Source of the DNA: Fistularia commersonii
Taxonomy: Eukaryota > Chordata > Actinopteri > Syngnathiformes > Fistulariidae
NCBI GenBank assembly: GCA_037954325.1
Contig: JBBMNZ010000056.1
Span: 512,501 to 576,500, forward strand
Reading direction: 5' to 3'
DNA: 64,000 bases
The notes beneath the pieces were generated by a model. It searched no databases and was not told the DNA's origin. It worked only from the letters and a program-made list of their open reading frames with translations. A program made the position numbers and the translations under genes. Each line of letters opens with the position of its first letter. The first letter of the stretch is position 1. Below, piece by piece: positions 17,685-28,780 of this stretch.

Positions 17685-19741
17685 TTGCTTTGGGTAGATG
17701 ATTTAATTATTGCAGCAGAGTGTTGCATGGTTTTCAGGGAGGAGTTGAGAAAGGGTCTGGGTGGTCAGGGAGAGCTTCCAGATGATTGGACAACAACAGC
17801 TAGTATGATCAGGGAGACAGGTAGAAGAGTACTTGGTGTGTCATCTGGAAGGAAAGTAGATAAGGAGACTTGGTGGTGGAATGAGGAAGTGCAGGAGTGT
17901 ATACAGAGAAAATGGTTAGCGAAGAAGAAGTGGGATACTGAGAGGACTGAAGAGAACAGACAGGAGTTCAGGGAGATGCGGCGAAAGGTAAAGATAGAGG
18001 TAGCAAAGGCAAAACAAAGGGCTTATGATGACTTGTATGCTCGGTTGGATAGTAAGGAGGCTGAAAGTGATCTATACAAGTTGGCGAAACAGAGAGATAA
18101 AGATGGAAAGGATGTACAGCAGGTCCGGGTGATAAAGGACAGACAGGGAAATGTATTGACAGATGCTAGAAGAGTGACAGGAAGATGGAAAGAGTACTTT
18201 GAAGAGCTGATGAATGTGGAAAATGAAAGAGAGGCAAGGGTAGAAGAGGTGATTATTGTAGACCACAAAGTAGCAAAAATGAGTAAAAGTGAAGTGAGGA
18301 AGGCATTGAAGAGGATGAAGAGTGGAAAAGCAGTTGGTCCTGATGATATACCTGTGGAGGTGTGGAAGTGTCTAGGAGAGGCAGCGGTAGATTTTCTGAC
18401 TAGATTATTCAACAGGATCTTAGAGAGTGAGAAGATGCCTGAAGAATGGAGACAAAGTGTGATGGTGCCTATTTTTAAGAATAAAGGGGATGTGCAGAAT
18501 TGTGGCAACTACAGAGGGATAAAGTTGATGAGCCATACAATGAAGTTATGGGAAAGAGTAGTGGAAACTAGACTGAGAGCAGAAGTCAGCATTTGTGAAC
18601 AGCAGTATGGCTTCATGCCTAGGAAGAGTACTACAGATGCAGTATTTGCGTTGAGAATGCTAATAGAAAAGTACAGAGAAGGCCAGAGGGAGCTGCATTG
18701 CGTTTTCGTCGACCTAGAAAAAGCATATGACAGGGTGCCAAGAGAGGAGCTCTGGTATTGTATGAGGAAGTCTGGAGTGGCAGAGAAGTATGTTAGACTG
18801 GTGCAGGACATGCATGCCAGCTGTGAGACACTGGTACGGTGTGCTGTAGGGGTAACCGAGAAGTTCAAGGTGGAGGTGGGACTCCATCAGGGATCAGCTC
18901 TGAGCCCCTTCTTGTTCGCAATGGTGATGGGTAGGCTGACAGATGAGGTTAGACAGGAATCCCCATGGACCATGATGTTTGCGGATGACATTGTGATCTG
19001 TAGTGAGAGCAGACAACAGGTAGAGGAAAATCTAGAGAGGTGGAGGTATGCTCTGGAAAGGAGTGGAATGAAAGTTAGTCACAGCAAGACAGAATATATG
19101 TGTGTGAACGAGAGGAACTCGGGTGGAGCGGTGAGGCTACAGGGAGTGGAGATCAAGGAGCTGGAGGATTTCAGGTACTTAGGGTCAACAGTCCAGAGCA
19201 ACGGAGAGTGCGTAAAAGAGGTGAAGAGACGGGTCCAAGAAGGTTGGAATGGCTGGAGAAAAGTGTCAGGGGTACTATGTGATAGAAGACTATCGGCCAG
19301 AATAAAAGGAAAGGTGTACAAGACAGTGGTGAGACCAGCGATGATGTATGGACTAGAAACTGTTCCAATGACCAAAAGACAGCAGACAGAACTAGAGGTT
19401 GCAGATATGAAGATGTTGAGGTTCTCTTACGGAGTGACCAGGATTGATAGGATCAGGAATGAGTATCAGAGGAACAGCACATGTTCGATGTTTTGGAGAG
19501 AAGGTCAGAGAAGCCAGACTGAGATGGTTCGGTCATGTACAGAGGAGGGATAGAGAATATATTGGTAGACGGATGCTGGAATTGGAGCTGCAAGGCAAGA
19601 GGTCTCGAGGAAGACCAAAGAGAGGATTTATGGACGTGGTGAGAGAGGATATGAAGGTAGTTGGTGTGAGAGAGGAGGATACGGAGAATAGGGTTTGATG
19701 GAGAAAGTTGACTCGCTGTGGCCACACCTGACGGGAAAAGA
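17685..19741 (+). pseudogene. RTE-clade LINE ORF2, 5'-truncated, copy 1
   Basis: A 622-codon open frame from TTG at 17685; the first ATG is at 17727. It lacks the endonuclease. RT signatures: GKAVGPDDIPVEVWK, NYRGIKLMSHTMKLWERVVE, QYGFMPRKSTTDAVF, VFVDLEKAYDRVP, GLHQGSALSPFLF and FADDIVI at 18975 (about residue 431). A frameshift near 19460 ends the long frame at 19553; the true C-terminus (IRGTAHVRCFGEKV to EEDTENRV) continues in another frame to 19698, followed by the 3' UTR and (GAA)n. The first codons (LWVDDLIIAAE) come from a 32-bp copia RT fragment fused in frame to the LINE. RTE assignment rests on motif style and the GAA tail. Confidence 0.85.
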
Positions 19742-19746
19742 CAAAA

Positions 19747-19942
19747 GAAGAAGAAGAAGAAGAAGAAGAAGAAGAAGAAGAAGAAGAAGAAGAAGAAGAA
19801 GAAGAAGGAGAAGAAGAAGAAGAAGAAGAAGAAGAAGAAGAAGAAGAAGAAGAAGAAGAAGAAGAAGAAGAAGAAGAAGAAGAAGAAGAAGAAGAAGGGG
19901 AAGAAGAAGAAGAAGAAGAAGAAGAAGAAGAAGAAGAAGAAG

Positions 19943-19972
<30 letters not shown>
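19747..19972 (+). repeat. (GAA)n RTE tail, about 75 units, copy 1
   Basis: A long purine tract with two interruptions (ggagaag, ggggaag) following 'tgacgggaaaagacaaaa'. It is long enough to be a candidate for triplex formation. Overlapping poly-Arg, poly-Lys and poly-Ser ORFs are artefacts. Confidence 0.95.
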
Positions 19973-19976
<4 letters not shown>

Positions 19977-20461
19977 TAAGAGAGGTTGGGGGGGAAGCAA
20001 ACCTTCTCCACGGCTCTAAACTCGTTCGTCGCCGCTACTCGGGGAACACCGGATGGCTTTCTCCCTCCGCTTCCTTACATTTTATGTCCGCTAGATGGCG
20101 GCATCCGACTGTGCACAGCGCTTGGAGCTCCAGCAGGTGATCTGGCCGCTGTGTATGAGAGGAATAAACGAGTGGGGCCGTGAGTGCAATAAATCCCCCT
20201 CCACTTCTTACATGGATGTTATCACCCTGTTACTGTATTTTAACGATACCGCTGTGTTTTCCACCTCAATGTTAAGCCGATTTTTAAACATTAAAAACCA
20301 AATTGCTCGATTCAGTGACACCGAGGCCCTGAGTGGAGGACTTATGGAGTTGACTCCTCCGCTTATTCATAAGTGCATGTGCTCCCGGAGCTTCACGCCG
20401 ACGTCACGGGGATCCGTGTCCGAAGAAGGTGCACCTTGGCCGGTCTGCGGGGTCCTGTTGA
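19973..20461 (+). other. MAASDC repeat, inverted, copy 1c
   Basis: ORF 20095-20472 (125 aa) is the plus-strand counterpart of 14971-15342, with a small deletion in the R part (tgcatgtgctcccgg). It faces 17217-17684 across the RTE ORF, making an inverted repeat. Confidence 0.55.
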
Positions 20462-21500
20462 CCGGAAGCTGAGACTGGCCCTTCGAAATAACACGGAAAA
20501 TAATTGAGAGCATATTTCTCAGTTGACAACGCCCCCACTTGCTCTCATATTATTGGTATCTTTGCCCATTTACATCAAAATAAAATACTCATGACCCAAA
20601 CAACAACTTTGAAAAATTCAACAACTTAAACTGCGATGCAGGCTTTGTCATAACATCTGCCGGCATCTCTTGTGTTGGACAATACTGTAGGGCTACCTTT
20701 CCACATATTTTCTTTGTGACATCTTAACACACTCTTCTGACTGACATATTTTCTGGGTATTGATTTTGATCACTTTGCCCAAGTCCTTCATTTTAAATCT
20801 AGCTGTCAGCATGATTTTCACCTCTTTCATTACTTCCTCATCACTCGCAGCTATGATTAAATCATCTACCCATATTATGATGATGACTTTGTCATTTTGG
20901 TTTTCTTTGACATAGACACAATGATCTGCTTCATTCTGAATAAAGTCGTTGTCAATCAAGTAAGAATGGAGCATCAGATTCCAATGACGACCTGCCAAAT
21001 TTTCCTGAACTGATTTCTGCATGAACACCCTCACACTTGTCATATTTGCTGTTGGAGAAAATGTTTCCTCAAAATCCGTGCCATACTTTTGACTGTAGCC
21101 CTTAGCAAAATAACGAGCTTTATATTTGTTTGTGCCAACTTCATTTCTTTTTAGCGCATACACCCACCCCCCCACCCCCACTGCACACTTGCCTTGGGGT
21201 AGCTGTGTTAGGGTCAAAGTGTTGTTCTCTCTCAATGACTCCATCTCGTCGTCCATAGATTTCATCCACTTGTCAGCATTGAGGGAACTCCTTGCCTCTT
21301 TAAATGTCTGTGGGACACCACACGCCAGTCTATAACAGTAGTCAATGTTAGTGAACACTTGGTCATCGTCAATAGCACTAGTCACATAACCATTAAAGTA
21401 ACTGGGCTTCTTTTTGGTTCTAGTTGATCGTCTCACATTGTCTGCACTGCTTGGCTTTGTCACACGGTCAGATACGGGGCTGCCCATTTCCAAGGTGTAC
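20462..21500 (-). mobile_element. Copia family C fragment 3 with LTR remnant, copy 1
   Basis: LTR remnant at 20462-20528, RNase H tail signature, then linker and RT, all on the minus strand. With 21779-23600 it forms the two halves of one element, interrupted by the block at 21501-21778. Confidence 0.85.
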
Positions 21501-21502
21501 AA
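20693..21502 (-). pseudogene. Copia C linker-RT fragment 3, copy 1
   Basis: A 269-codon frame that keeps linker, CGVPQTFKEAR, KYKARYFAKGYSQ and WVDD. About 50 residues of RT are deleted between QENL and AGRHWN, removing the HQMDVKTAYL and EQPEGY motifs including the first catalytic aspartate. The protein cannot be a functional RT although the frame is open. Confidence 0.85.
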
Positions 21503-21589
21503 AGGTGTACAAGACAGTGGTGAGACCAGCGATGATGTATGGACTAGAAACTGTAGAAGAAGAAGAAGAAGAAGAAGAAGAAGAAGAAG

Positions 21590-21620
<31 letters not shown>

Positions 21621-21747
21621 TAGAAAGAGAGGGTGGGGGGGAAGCAAACCTTCTCCACGGCTCTAAACTCGTTCGTCGCCGCTACTCGGGGAACACCGGA
21701 TGGCTTTCTCCCTCCGCTTCGTTACATTTTATGGCCGCTAGATGAAG

Positions 21748-21778
<31 letters not shown>
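21501..21778 (+). repeat. RTE micro-fragment, (GAA)n, MAASDC flank and (ATC)n, copy 1
   Basis: In order: 50-60 bp of RTE (gtgagaccagcgatgatgta), (GAA)n at 21556-21619, the GC-rich MAASDC flank cut just before its ATG (gccgctagatgaag), then (ATC)n at 21748-21778. It separates the RT half and the integrase half of copia C. Confidence 0.8.
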
Positions 21779-21779
<1 letters not shown>

Positions 21780-23600
21780 GATCTGAGCTCATCTCTGTCT
21801 GGGTTTGTTGCTCTGGAGATGGGTTTGTCACAAATTTTAGCAGTCTGTGTTTTTAGTACTCTTTCACTATTTGGATAATATACAAAATAAGCTGGACTAT
21901 TTTTGGCATATCCAATGAAAACTCCCTTCTCACCTCTTGAGTCAAGTTTCTTTTTGTTGTGCTTGTATGCATAGCACACAGCACCAAACATTTGCATTTG
22001 TGACACATTTCGTTTCTTTCCCATCAACATAAAGTAAGCCGTCTGCTTTGTCCGATTATTAAAGCATCAGTTCCTGACTGCTGCTGTCTGCACTGCATGG
22101 GTCCACAATGTTTTGGGTAGGTTGCTTCCTAGTAACATGCACCATGCCATGTCGAATAAAGTCCTCCAGTTTCTCTCTGCTTTCCCGTTTTGGTGTGGTG
22201 AGTATGGCGCTGACGTTTCATGTCTAACACCCCGTTTAGTCATTAGTCCTTGGTACTCTTTTGACATAAACTCAGTACAATTGTCAGATCTCATACACTT
22301 AATCTTCCCATAAGGGGCAGTGTCTGCTGAGAATCTCTCTGTGGCACTCACTGTACCACTCTTTTGTTTGAGAAAGTACACAAAAATTGTGTTGGAATAA
22401 TCATCAGTAAACGACAATGCAAATCTGTGTCCATCTATAGATATGGGATCTACTGGCCCTGCCAGATCTGTATGCACTAAATCAAACACCTCTGTTGCTC
22501 TTGCATCAGGCTCTCTGTTTCTGATCTGCACAAACTTCCCTTGAATACACACTTCACATGGTGATACAGGTTTTTCAGTTTTCCCTTTGATTACCATACC
22601 ATCAACCACTTTTGTCAACTTTTGTACATCGCTCTAATTACAATGGCTGAAAATTTCATGCCATGTTTGTAAATCAAAACACCCATTGCATTTGTCATTA
22701 CTTTCATCTGCTGTAGATAGGTAGTAAAGTGTGTTCTGCACATTAATAGGAAATACAGTACCGTCACTCATTTTGACTATGTCTTTTCCTTCATTGAAGA
22801 TTACCGTTGCTCCGCTTGCTGTGGCGGCCATCACAGAAAAAATGTCCTGTGGACAGGAAGGGATGAACAGTGCGTTTCTCAGTGGTGCTGTGTGGTGACG
22901 TCCTCTGCTGTCTATGAGGATCACCTCTGCCTCTCCCCGCTGCTTCGCCACGCCTTGACACTTGGTTGCGTCTGCCAGCTCAACATGGTGTGTGTCAGCT
23001 CTGAACGTCACTGAAAAACACGGAAGTCAGCAAATTTGAGCTTTTCTTCACTTTGAGTCACATGAACTGCAAATGGTTTGAACGATTCTGGAAGTCCCTT
23101 TAGCACCATAGCTATGAGAAGATCATCACTCATGACTTCCTCTGCATTTCTTAGCACCGTGATTATAGTCTCTGCCCTAATCACAAAGTCTGTTACGCTT
23201 TCATTGCTTCCTTTCTGCAGTTTTGTCAGGTCAGTATACAGGTTTATAATGCCAGGCTTCCCTTTACCTGCGTAATACTCTCGTAGCATCTTCAGTGCCT
23301 TTCTCCCATCATCTGCAGCTTCGCGCATGACCAGGCCTAGACTTTTGTCATCTAAAAACTGGATCGGTTTCGGCATTGGCCATTTCATTCTGCTCCTTGT
23401 CCTTCGCCTCCTCGTCATCGTCATCAAATTCTGGAGTTTCACTCAGAATTGTGTCTTTGAGCCCCTGCAGCCGCATGTAGGCCAAGCATTTAGTCTCCCA
23501 GAGTTCATACTGCTTCTCATCTTCCACACCGAGACAGTCTCTGGTGGCGATCGGTAAATGTAACGGCAGGAGACCAAACTGATTGTTATGTTTGTACGGT
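21779..23600 (-). pseudogene. Copia C Gag-protease-integrase, decayed, copy 1
   Basis: Minus-strand gag to integrase in at least five pieces. Gag: 23614-23348 (YELWETKCLAYMRLQGLKDT) and 23442-23008 (QFLDDKSLGLVMREAADDGR). Post-protease region: 23011-22634 (HVELADATKCQG, LRNALFIPSCPQD). Integrase: 22618-22067 (HTDLAGPVDPISIDGH, MRSDNCTEF, PHQNGKAERNWRT) and C-terminal part 22030-21773. The zinc knuckle and the protease catalytic triplet fall in a deletion near 23008. The second catalytic motif reads SDNCTE instead of SDNGTE. This is the only place in the unit with the 5' half of family C. Confidence 0.85.
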
Positions 23601-23601
23601 A

Positions 23602-24985
23602 ATGCCAATATCAATGTCTCATAACCCGACTATACAACCTCATCCAATTAACCAAAGTGAGACCTTGTCTATAATATGGGTATATTCCCAAGGATTGAGT
23701 CAGAGATTTGGAATTTTTCAGAATATAACAAATACCTCAGTCCTTCCTTTTCTGCCTTACGATCCATCCAAATGGCGATTACCAGCTGATTATTCTATGG
23801 TAACCAATAAAACTGTCATTGAGGGATTCACTCTAATGACAATACAAAAGACACCACCATTTTGTATGAAACGACAGTGTGGTAAGAAAGAGCATTATCT
23901 AGGCCAACTACAGTGTGACACTGTGCTAGATAAGGAAACGGATAGACCGGTTAGGAAAACCTATGACTACTATAATAATAGTATATGTGAGGTTGGAAAG
24001 TGGGGAATGGGCGTGTGTGCCATGAATCTGACAGCCCTCAAGCCATTATTGGGCATTGAAACAAACCTCACCAAATCTGGTATACCACCATGGAGGATTT
24101 TTGCATTCCCACACAAATACGGTTATCCATACATGCCCAAAAACACATGTATGGATTTGTGGCAAACGAGCATTTCTGTATCTGCCTGAACATTGGTGTG
24201 GCACATGCTATTTGGCCCGATTAGGAAGTGCTATGACTTTTATACCAGAGCATAACATGACTCATAGCGTACAACTCATTAGGCCTATGGGACATGAACG
24301 TAGTCGAAGAGCCTTGATAAGTGACTCTAGAGGAATACTTATGACAATGTTCCCTAACTATGGTGTAGCCTACTCGGGACATCGAATGAATGAGGTCTGG
24401 GCGACATTACAGAACCTAACGTCAAGGGTTCTAGAATTGAATGGACTGATACAAAACAATCCAGAGACTATGGCTATGAAAGAAATGCTTTTACAAAATC
24501 GTATGGCTTTAGATATTGTCTTAGCCAAGGAAGGTGGTGTATGTGCGATAATAGGACAACAATGTTGCACATATATCCCAGACATGCGAGACAATTTCAC
24601 AGCAATTCATGACAAATTGACGACATTAAAGAACCAACTAGAGGGTAAAGAGGACAGTGATACTTTAATGTCGTTTTTACAGTTTGACCCTCTTGGATGG
24701 ATCATCAACGGAACTTGGTGGCAAATACTTTTAAAGTGCCTTACACCTGTGATTGTGATTCTTATTTTGTTTTGTTTATTTACTATGTGCGTTATTCCTT
24801 GTTTGAGAAGCATGATTGCTAAAATGGCTTCCGCAGCCTTTGTCCAGATGGCAATAGTAGCAGTGCAGACCCAACCAAGGACTCACTACACTGGACAGAT
24901 ATATGAGCAACTGCCTATAAGTGATTCAGAAAAAGAAAATGATAATGATTCGACTGTGGAGGACGACGACCATGATGTTGTATGA
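23602..24985 (+). pseudogene. Endogenous retrovirus env, one frameshift, copy 1
   Basis: Surface and transmembrane subunits of a retroviral envelope in two overlapping frames: 23602-24189 and 24056-24985. A single indel near the A-run at 24137 would account for the switch. The second part has a furin-type site (RSRR) near 24310, a CX6CC motif followed by the TM ectodomain, a hydrophobic membrane anchor near 24730-24810 and an acidic tail rich in D and E. The CX6CC motif is typical of gamma-type envelopes. Upstream gag-pol is absent; the sequence begins at a junction with copia C. Similar env genes have been domesticated in fishes, but this one is broken and repeated. Confidence 0.85.
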
Positions 24986-25169
24986 AGTGTTATCTGTAAA
25001 CTATGTACCAACATGGCATGATGATGCTGAAGAGTTTAACATTGTTCGGAGTCTCATAAACAGGAGAGAATTGTTAGAGTTTACTCTCTATTTCTATAAC
25101 TATGTTATTTCGACTACTCACATGAAGTTAGCCAGACATGCTAGAGCACAAAAGACCTTTGTCCTCTAA
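24921..25169 (+). CDS. Small ORF overlapping the env end, copy 1
   Basis: An 82-codon frame that starts inside the env tail in a different frame and continues about 180 bp beyond the env stop. Composition beyond the env stop is protein-like, without low complexity. No family is recognised. It could be an accessory ORF between env and the LTR, or chance. Confidence 0.35.
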   Translation: MIQKKKMIMIRLWRTTTMMLYEVLSVNYVPTWHDDAEEFNIVRSLINRRELLEFTLYFYNYVISTTHMKLARHARAQKTFVL

Positions 25170-25500
25170 CAAGAGTTGGGCCCTCCAAGATATTCCAATG
25201 GTCGTAAACATCTTTAGATAAGAACCTACCCCCCATAAACGTAAATCTAAACGAGGATAAACGCTTCTGGAGAGAAACCTGACCACCCCTGTATATCATC
25301 CTGGTCAACTATTACTATATACTATTGAATAAATGTTGTTATGTAAATAAACACTTTCACACAATAAAAAGCCGAGCAAGGAGGAACTCGGGGGGATTCT
25401 CTGGATCTTGGCTCCAAAGAGTCTCCCCCTCTGCAGAGCACAAAAGAATAGTCGCTTGTCTGTGTTATTTCTTATGATAACCTCAGTCTCCTCTTTACAG
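25170..25500 (+). repeat. Probable retroviral 3' LTR, copy 1
   Basis: Non-coding sequence after env with AATAAA signals at 25328 and about 25363, a GC-rich stretch (gagcaaggaggaactcgggg) like an R-U5 boundary, and an abrupt end at 'cctctttaca' before the LINE. The 5' boundary is uncertain and no second LTR is present for comparison. Confidence 0.5.
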
Positions 25501-26340
25501 GTTTTAACTTAGACCAGCATGAATTACAATTACTCTCCAACAGCCGCGAGTGGAGCATCTACCTGCATGGCCAGAAGCTTCCTGTTCAGCAGGGCAGGTC
25601 GAATGGTGTTAAAAGCACTGGAGAAGTCAAAGAACATGACTCTCACAGTGCTTCCTGCCTCCTCCAGGTGTGTGTAGATTCTGTGCAGCAGGAAGATGAT
25701 GGCGTCTTCCACTCCTATCCGTGGGTGGTATGCGAACCGCAGGGGGTCCAGCGAAGGTCCGACGACTGTGCCAAGGTGCCTCAGGACGAGCCTCTCCAGC
25801 GACTTCATGACGTATGATGTCAGGGCCACCGGTCTGTAGTCGTTGTGTCTGCTGGGATGCTTCACCTCGGGCGCTGGAACCAGGCATGAGGTTTTCCACC
25901 GGTCGGGGACAACCATCTGGGTCAGGCTCAGGTTGAAGAGATGTGAGAAGATCCCACACAGCTGAGAGGCACATCCTTTCAGCACTCTGGGGCTAAGGCC
26001 GTCAGGGCCAGCAGCTTTCCTGGGAGGAAGGCGGCTGAACTCTCTTCTCACCTCCTCAGCGGTGAAGGCGACAGGAGGGGGTGGAGAGAGTCCCAGTGGG
26101 GGGCAGAGAGAGTCCCAGTGGGGGGCAGGACGGCTGAGGTGTAAACGAGACATCGCCCAGGGAAGCAGAAGAGGTGCGTGGGGGAGGGGGAAAGCTCCTT
26201 AAAGTGAGGGGTGAGGGCACAGGGGAAGGAAAGTCCTGAGAGGAACTGGGGGGAGGGTGGGCGGAGGCACCTTCATCAAATCTGTTAAAAAACAGGTTTA
26301 GTTTGTTTGCCTCCTGCAAGTCTCCTTCCATCATCTGGCT
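25501..26340 (-). pseudogene. L2/CR1-like LINE, RT N-terminal part, copy 1
   Basis: Minus-strand pieces: 26334-26056 (DLQEANKLNLFFNRFDE, then a proline-rich linker) and 26153-25530 (AFTAEEVRREFSRLPPRKAA, GPDGLSPRVLKGCA, NDYRPVALTSYVMKSLERLV, FDFSSAFNTIRP). This is the start of a jockey-superfamily RT; it stops before the catalytic FxDD motif. A short tandem duplication (gagagtcccagtggggggca) near 26085-26128 sits at the frame break. Confidence 0.8.
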
Positions 26341-26344
26341 TGCT

Positions 26345-26665
26345 TGTTTTCCATGGCCAGTGATGAGTTTGCAGTATCGTCGCTCTTCTCAGCGGCTCCA
26401 AACTGTCTTCAGCCGTCTTTGGGGGTTTCCTGGGCCCATAACCTGTTATCAGAGGTTATCTGTGCAGTAGATCTGCGTGCTACCCCTCAATACCGACTGG
26501 GTCTTTTACGGAGGAATAATATGTGTGACACGCCTCTTGCTTTGCAGAACTGGAAGAAGTTGAGTTTATTTTCAAGCAAATAAAAACACTACGGACAGAC
26601 CGGAAGCTGGGACTGGCCATTCAAAATAAAAGGGAAATAACTGAGAGCATATTTCTCAGATAACA
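26345..26665 (-). mobile_element. Copia family D 5' end (LTR, primer site, leader), copy 1
   Basis: A complete 222-bp LTR at 26444-26665 (TGTTATCTGAG to GATAACA), then primer site GGTTATGGGCCCAGG (26429-26443, minus) and about 85 bp of leader up to an ATG followed by ENKQA at 26355-26345. The rest of the element is replaced by the L2-like LINE. It is the reference for the solo LTR at 549-740; its first 67 bp resemble the family C LTR remnants. Confidence 0.85.
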
Positions 26666-27735
26666 ACTGCACTTTCTGTCCAGAATTGAGATTCCCTGGA
26701 GTGACAGTCGGGGTAACTGTGGTTGTACGGTTCGGTGCGTCATTATATTTTTGGTCAGGAATACAAATTGTCGAGGCAGTGCGTTTCGTAACTTTACCAA
26801 CTCTAATATGGGAGGCTTAAATCTGTGTGTAGTACAGAACTGTTCATAGTCTAGAGGACTGCCATTGTCATCCATCAAGTCAATTATTGACCATATACCT
26901 TTCTCAAAGCATTCCTTGTAAAACAGAGGTTTGTTGCCACGCAGTACATATCTATTGTTCCAAATTATTGTACTGTGTGGTGAGAAATTGTGTACATATA
27001 TCATTTTCCAGTATAATAGTATTTGTTTATGGAACTCTGAAAATTGGACAGGAATCTTGTTGATATCCAAGTCAGAGATAAGTAGAAGACTTAGGCCACC
27101 GACTATGTTGAATAAGTAGTTTGGAGTACAATACCAGAAAGAATAATGATGTTTGATCCAGGATTTCAACCAGTTCACCTTCAATGTCCCATTCAGGCAG
27201 TCCAACTCTATCACTTTCAGCCCTCCTTCACTTGTTTCTTTCACCGTATGTGATTTTTTTAGATGGTGTGGTCTGTTCCTCCAGATAAAGTTGAAATTTA
27301 TTTGGTTAATAGATTTTATGAGTTGATTTGGAGCAGCATTGGAATACACTGGGTATATACATCTGGATAAACATTCCATTTTACTCAAATATATCCGGCC
27401 TAATATTGATAAATCTCTTTGGAGCCATATATTCAATTTAGCTTTACTTTGATTCAGTTTAGATTCAATGTTCCTGGACTGATTTAACTTTTGGTCCTTA
27501 GATAGGAAAATGCTCAAGTATTTTATTTCTGATTTGATAGGAACATTGCTGTTTTCCTTTAGTGGCAGCTCAAGAAGTTTGCATTTCTTTAAGTTTAATG
27601 ACAATCCTGAAGCCTTGGAGAATGTTTTAATTTTTTCAACGCTTATTGGGACTTGATGTTCATTTTTCAAAACTAAGGTTGTGTCATCTGCCAGCAGGCT
27701 AATAACAATTTCTGTCCCCGACATTATTTCTGTCC
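26666..27735 (-). pseudogene. Tx1/L1-like LINE ORF2, C-terminal half, copy 1
   Basis: An open frame of about 370 codons starting just before the catalytic LADDTTL motif (F replaced by L), with the downstream IxYLSIFLSKD, QRDLSILGRIYLSKM and NFIWRN motifs typical of Tx1/L1 RT thumb regions, ending near QPQLPRLSLQG. The endonuclease and RT N-terminus are missing. The apparent N-terminal MCVCVCV comes from the adjacent CA repeat. Confidence 0.8.
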
Positions 27736-27736
<1 letters not shown>

Positions 27737-27790
<54 letters not shown>

Positions 27791-27796
27791 ACACTT
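27737..27796. repeat. (CA)n microsatellite, copy 1
   Basis: About 30 CA units with one TCA interruption, at the truncated 5' edge of the Tx1-like LINE. Confidence 0.95.
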
Positions 27797-28370
27797 TAAT
27801 TCCACTCTTTTATATACGCATGTCTGGAGTTCCGGGAGCTCGTTCTCAACGTTCTGGGGATAATCATAGCTGTGCTGATAGCATTCGCCGAAACGCGCCC
27901 CCCCCCCCACACCACCAGCACCACCACCACCCCACACACATTAGCTCCTCCATTCATTCACATGTACACGCCGGCTGCTCCGGGAGCTCCACGCCGACGT
28001 TTCGGTGATCGATGTCCGCAGAAGGTGCACCATTGCCGGTCTGCGGTGTCCTGTAGACCCCCCCCCCCCCCCCTCCATACACACATGCAATACGCCTTGA
28101 AACGCATCGCTCGCACCGACGCGGGGAATCCTTTACCCTACTTCCACAACAACGGCGAGAATCGCGTTGCGTCGGAAGGGGGGGGGGGGGGGGGGGGGGG
28201 CATTAAGGGGGGGAGAGAGAGAGGCATGGAGATTTTCTCAGCCTCTCATTCTTTTTTTTTTTTTTTTAATTGAACATAAATAGTACACACAACTATACAA
28301 ATGTACAAATAAACATGGCAAGGTAGCACTGAATGTCAATGAAACAACCAGGCATGAGGAAGCAAAGGAC
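27797..28370. repeat. R repeat and homopolymer block, direct, copy 1
   Basis: 'catcatagctgtgctgatag'-type segment, poly-C (27900-27908), CAC-rich run, R repeat (27965-28050), poly-C (28059-28072), CpG-rich core, a 23-base G run (28178-28200), (GA)n and a T tract. It is the direct-orientation equivalent of the inverted block at 13143-13616. Confidence 0.75.
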
Positions 28371-28780
28371 ATAAGGACATTCGTTCTGTATGGAATCAGA
28401 AGTTAATAGTGTTAACGGTTGTGAGAAATTTACAATGCTAGACAAAAAAAGAAATTAAAATGAAATAATTAAATCAATAGATTGACTAATAAAAAATTAA
28501 AACGAAAAAAAGATTGCAAGGGGAGTACAACATGTAATTAAGTTGGCGACTCACAAGGAATCTCAGATATCAAACTGTATATTTTTTGTTGATTATATAT
28601 AGATATATACAAAACAAACATATATTGTTTGTTGTTGTTTATTTTTGGGATATATTGAGGAATATTTGTTGGAAAGGAGTCACAATCGCTTTTTGACAAT
28701 GTCGAAGTGTATAGGTAGCGATAGAATTTAAAGATTTCAGTGGAAATTATAGCCTCATCTGTAATTTCCTTGTTGTTGAG
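28371..28780. repeat. AT-rich E repeat and unknown AT-rich spacer, copy 1
   Basis: 28371-28585 is an E repeat. 28586-28780 is AT-rich sequence with 'tatatatagatatata' and GTT repeats; I see no gene or known element there. Confidence 0.6.

Noticed and set aside
18023..18868. Minus-strand ORFs of 119-161 codons across the RTE ORF
   Set aside because: Antisense shadows without recognisable domains.
23602..24985. Domesticated, functional env gene (syncytin-like)
   Set aside because: A frameshift interrupts it and both copies share the break; identity between copies comes from duplication, not constraint.
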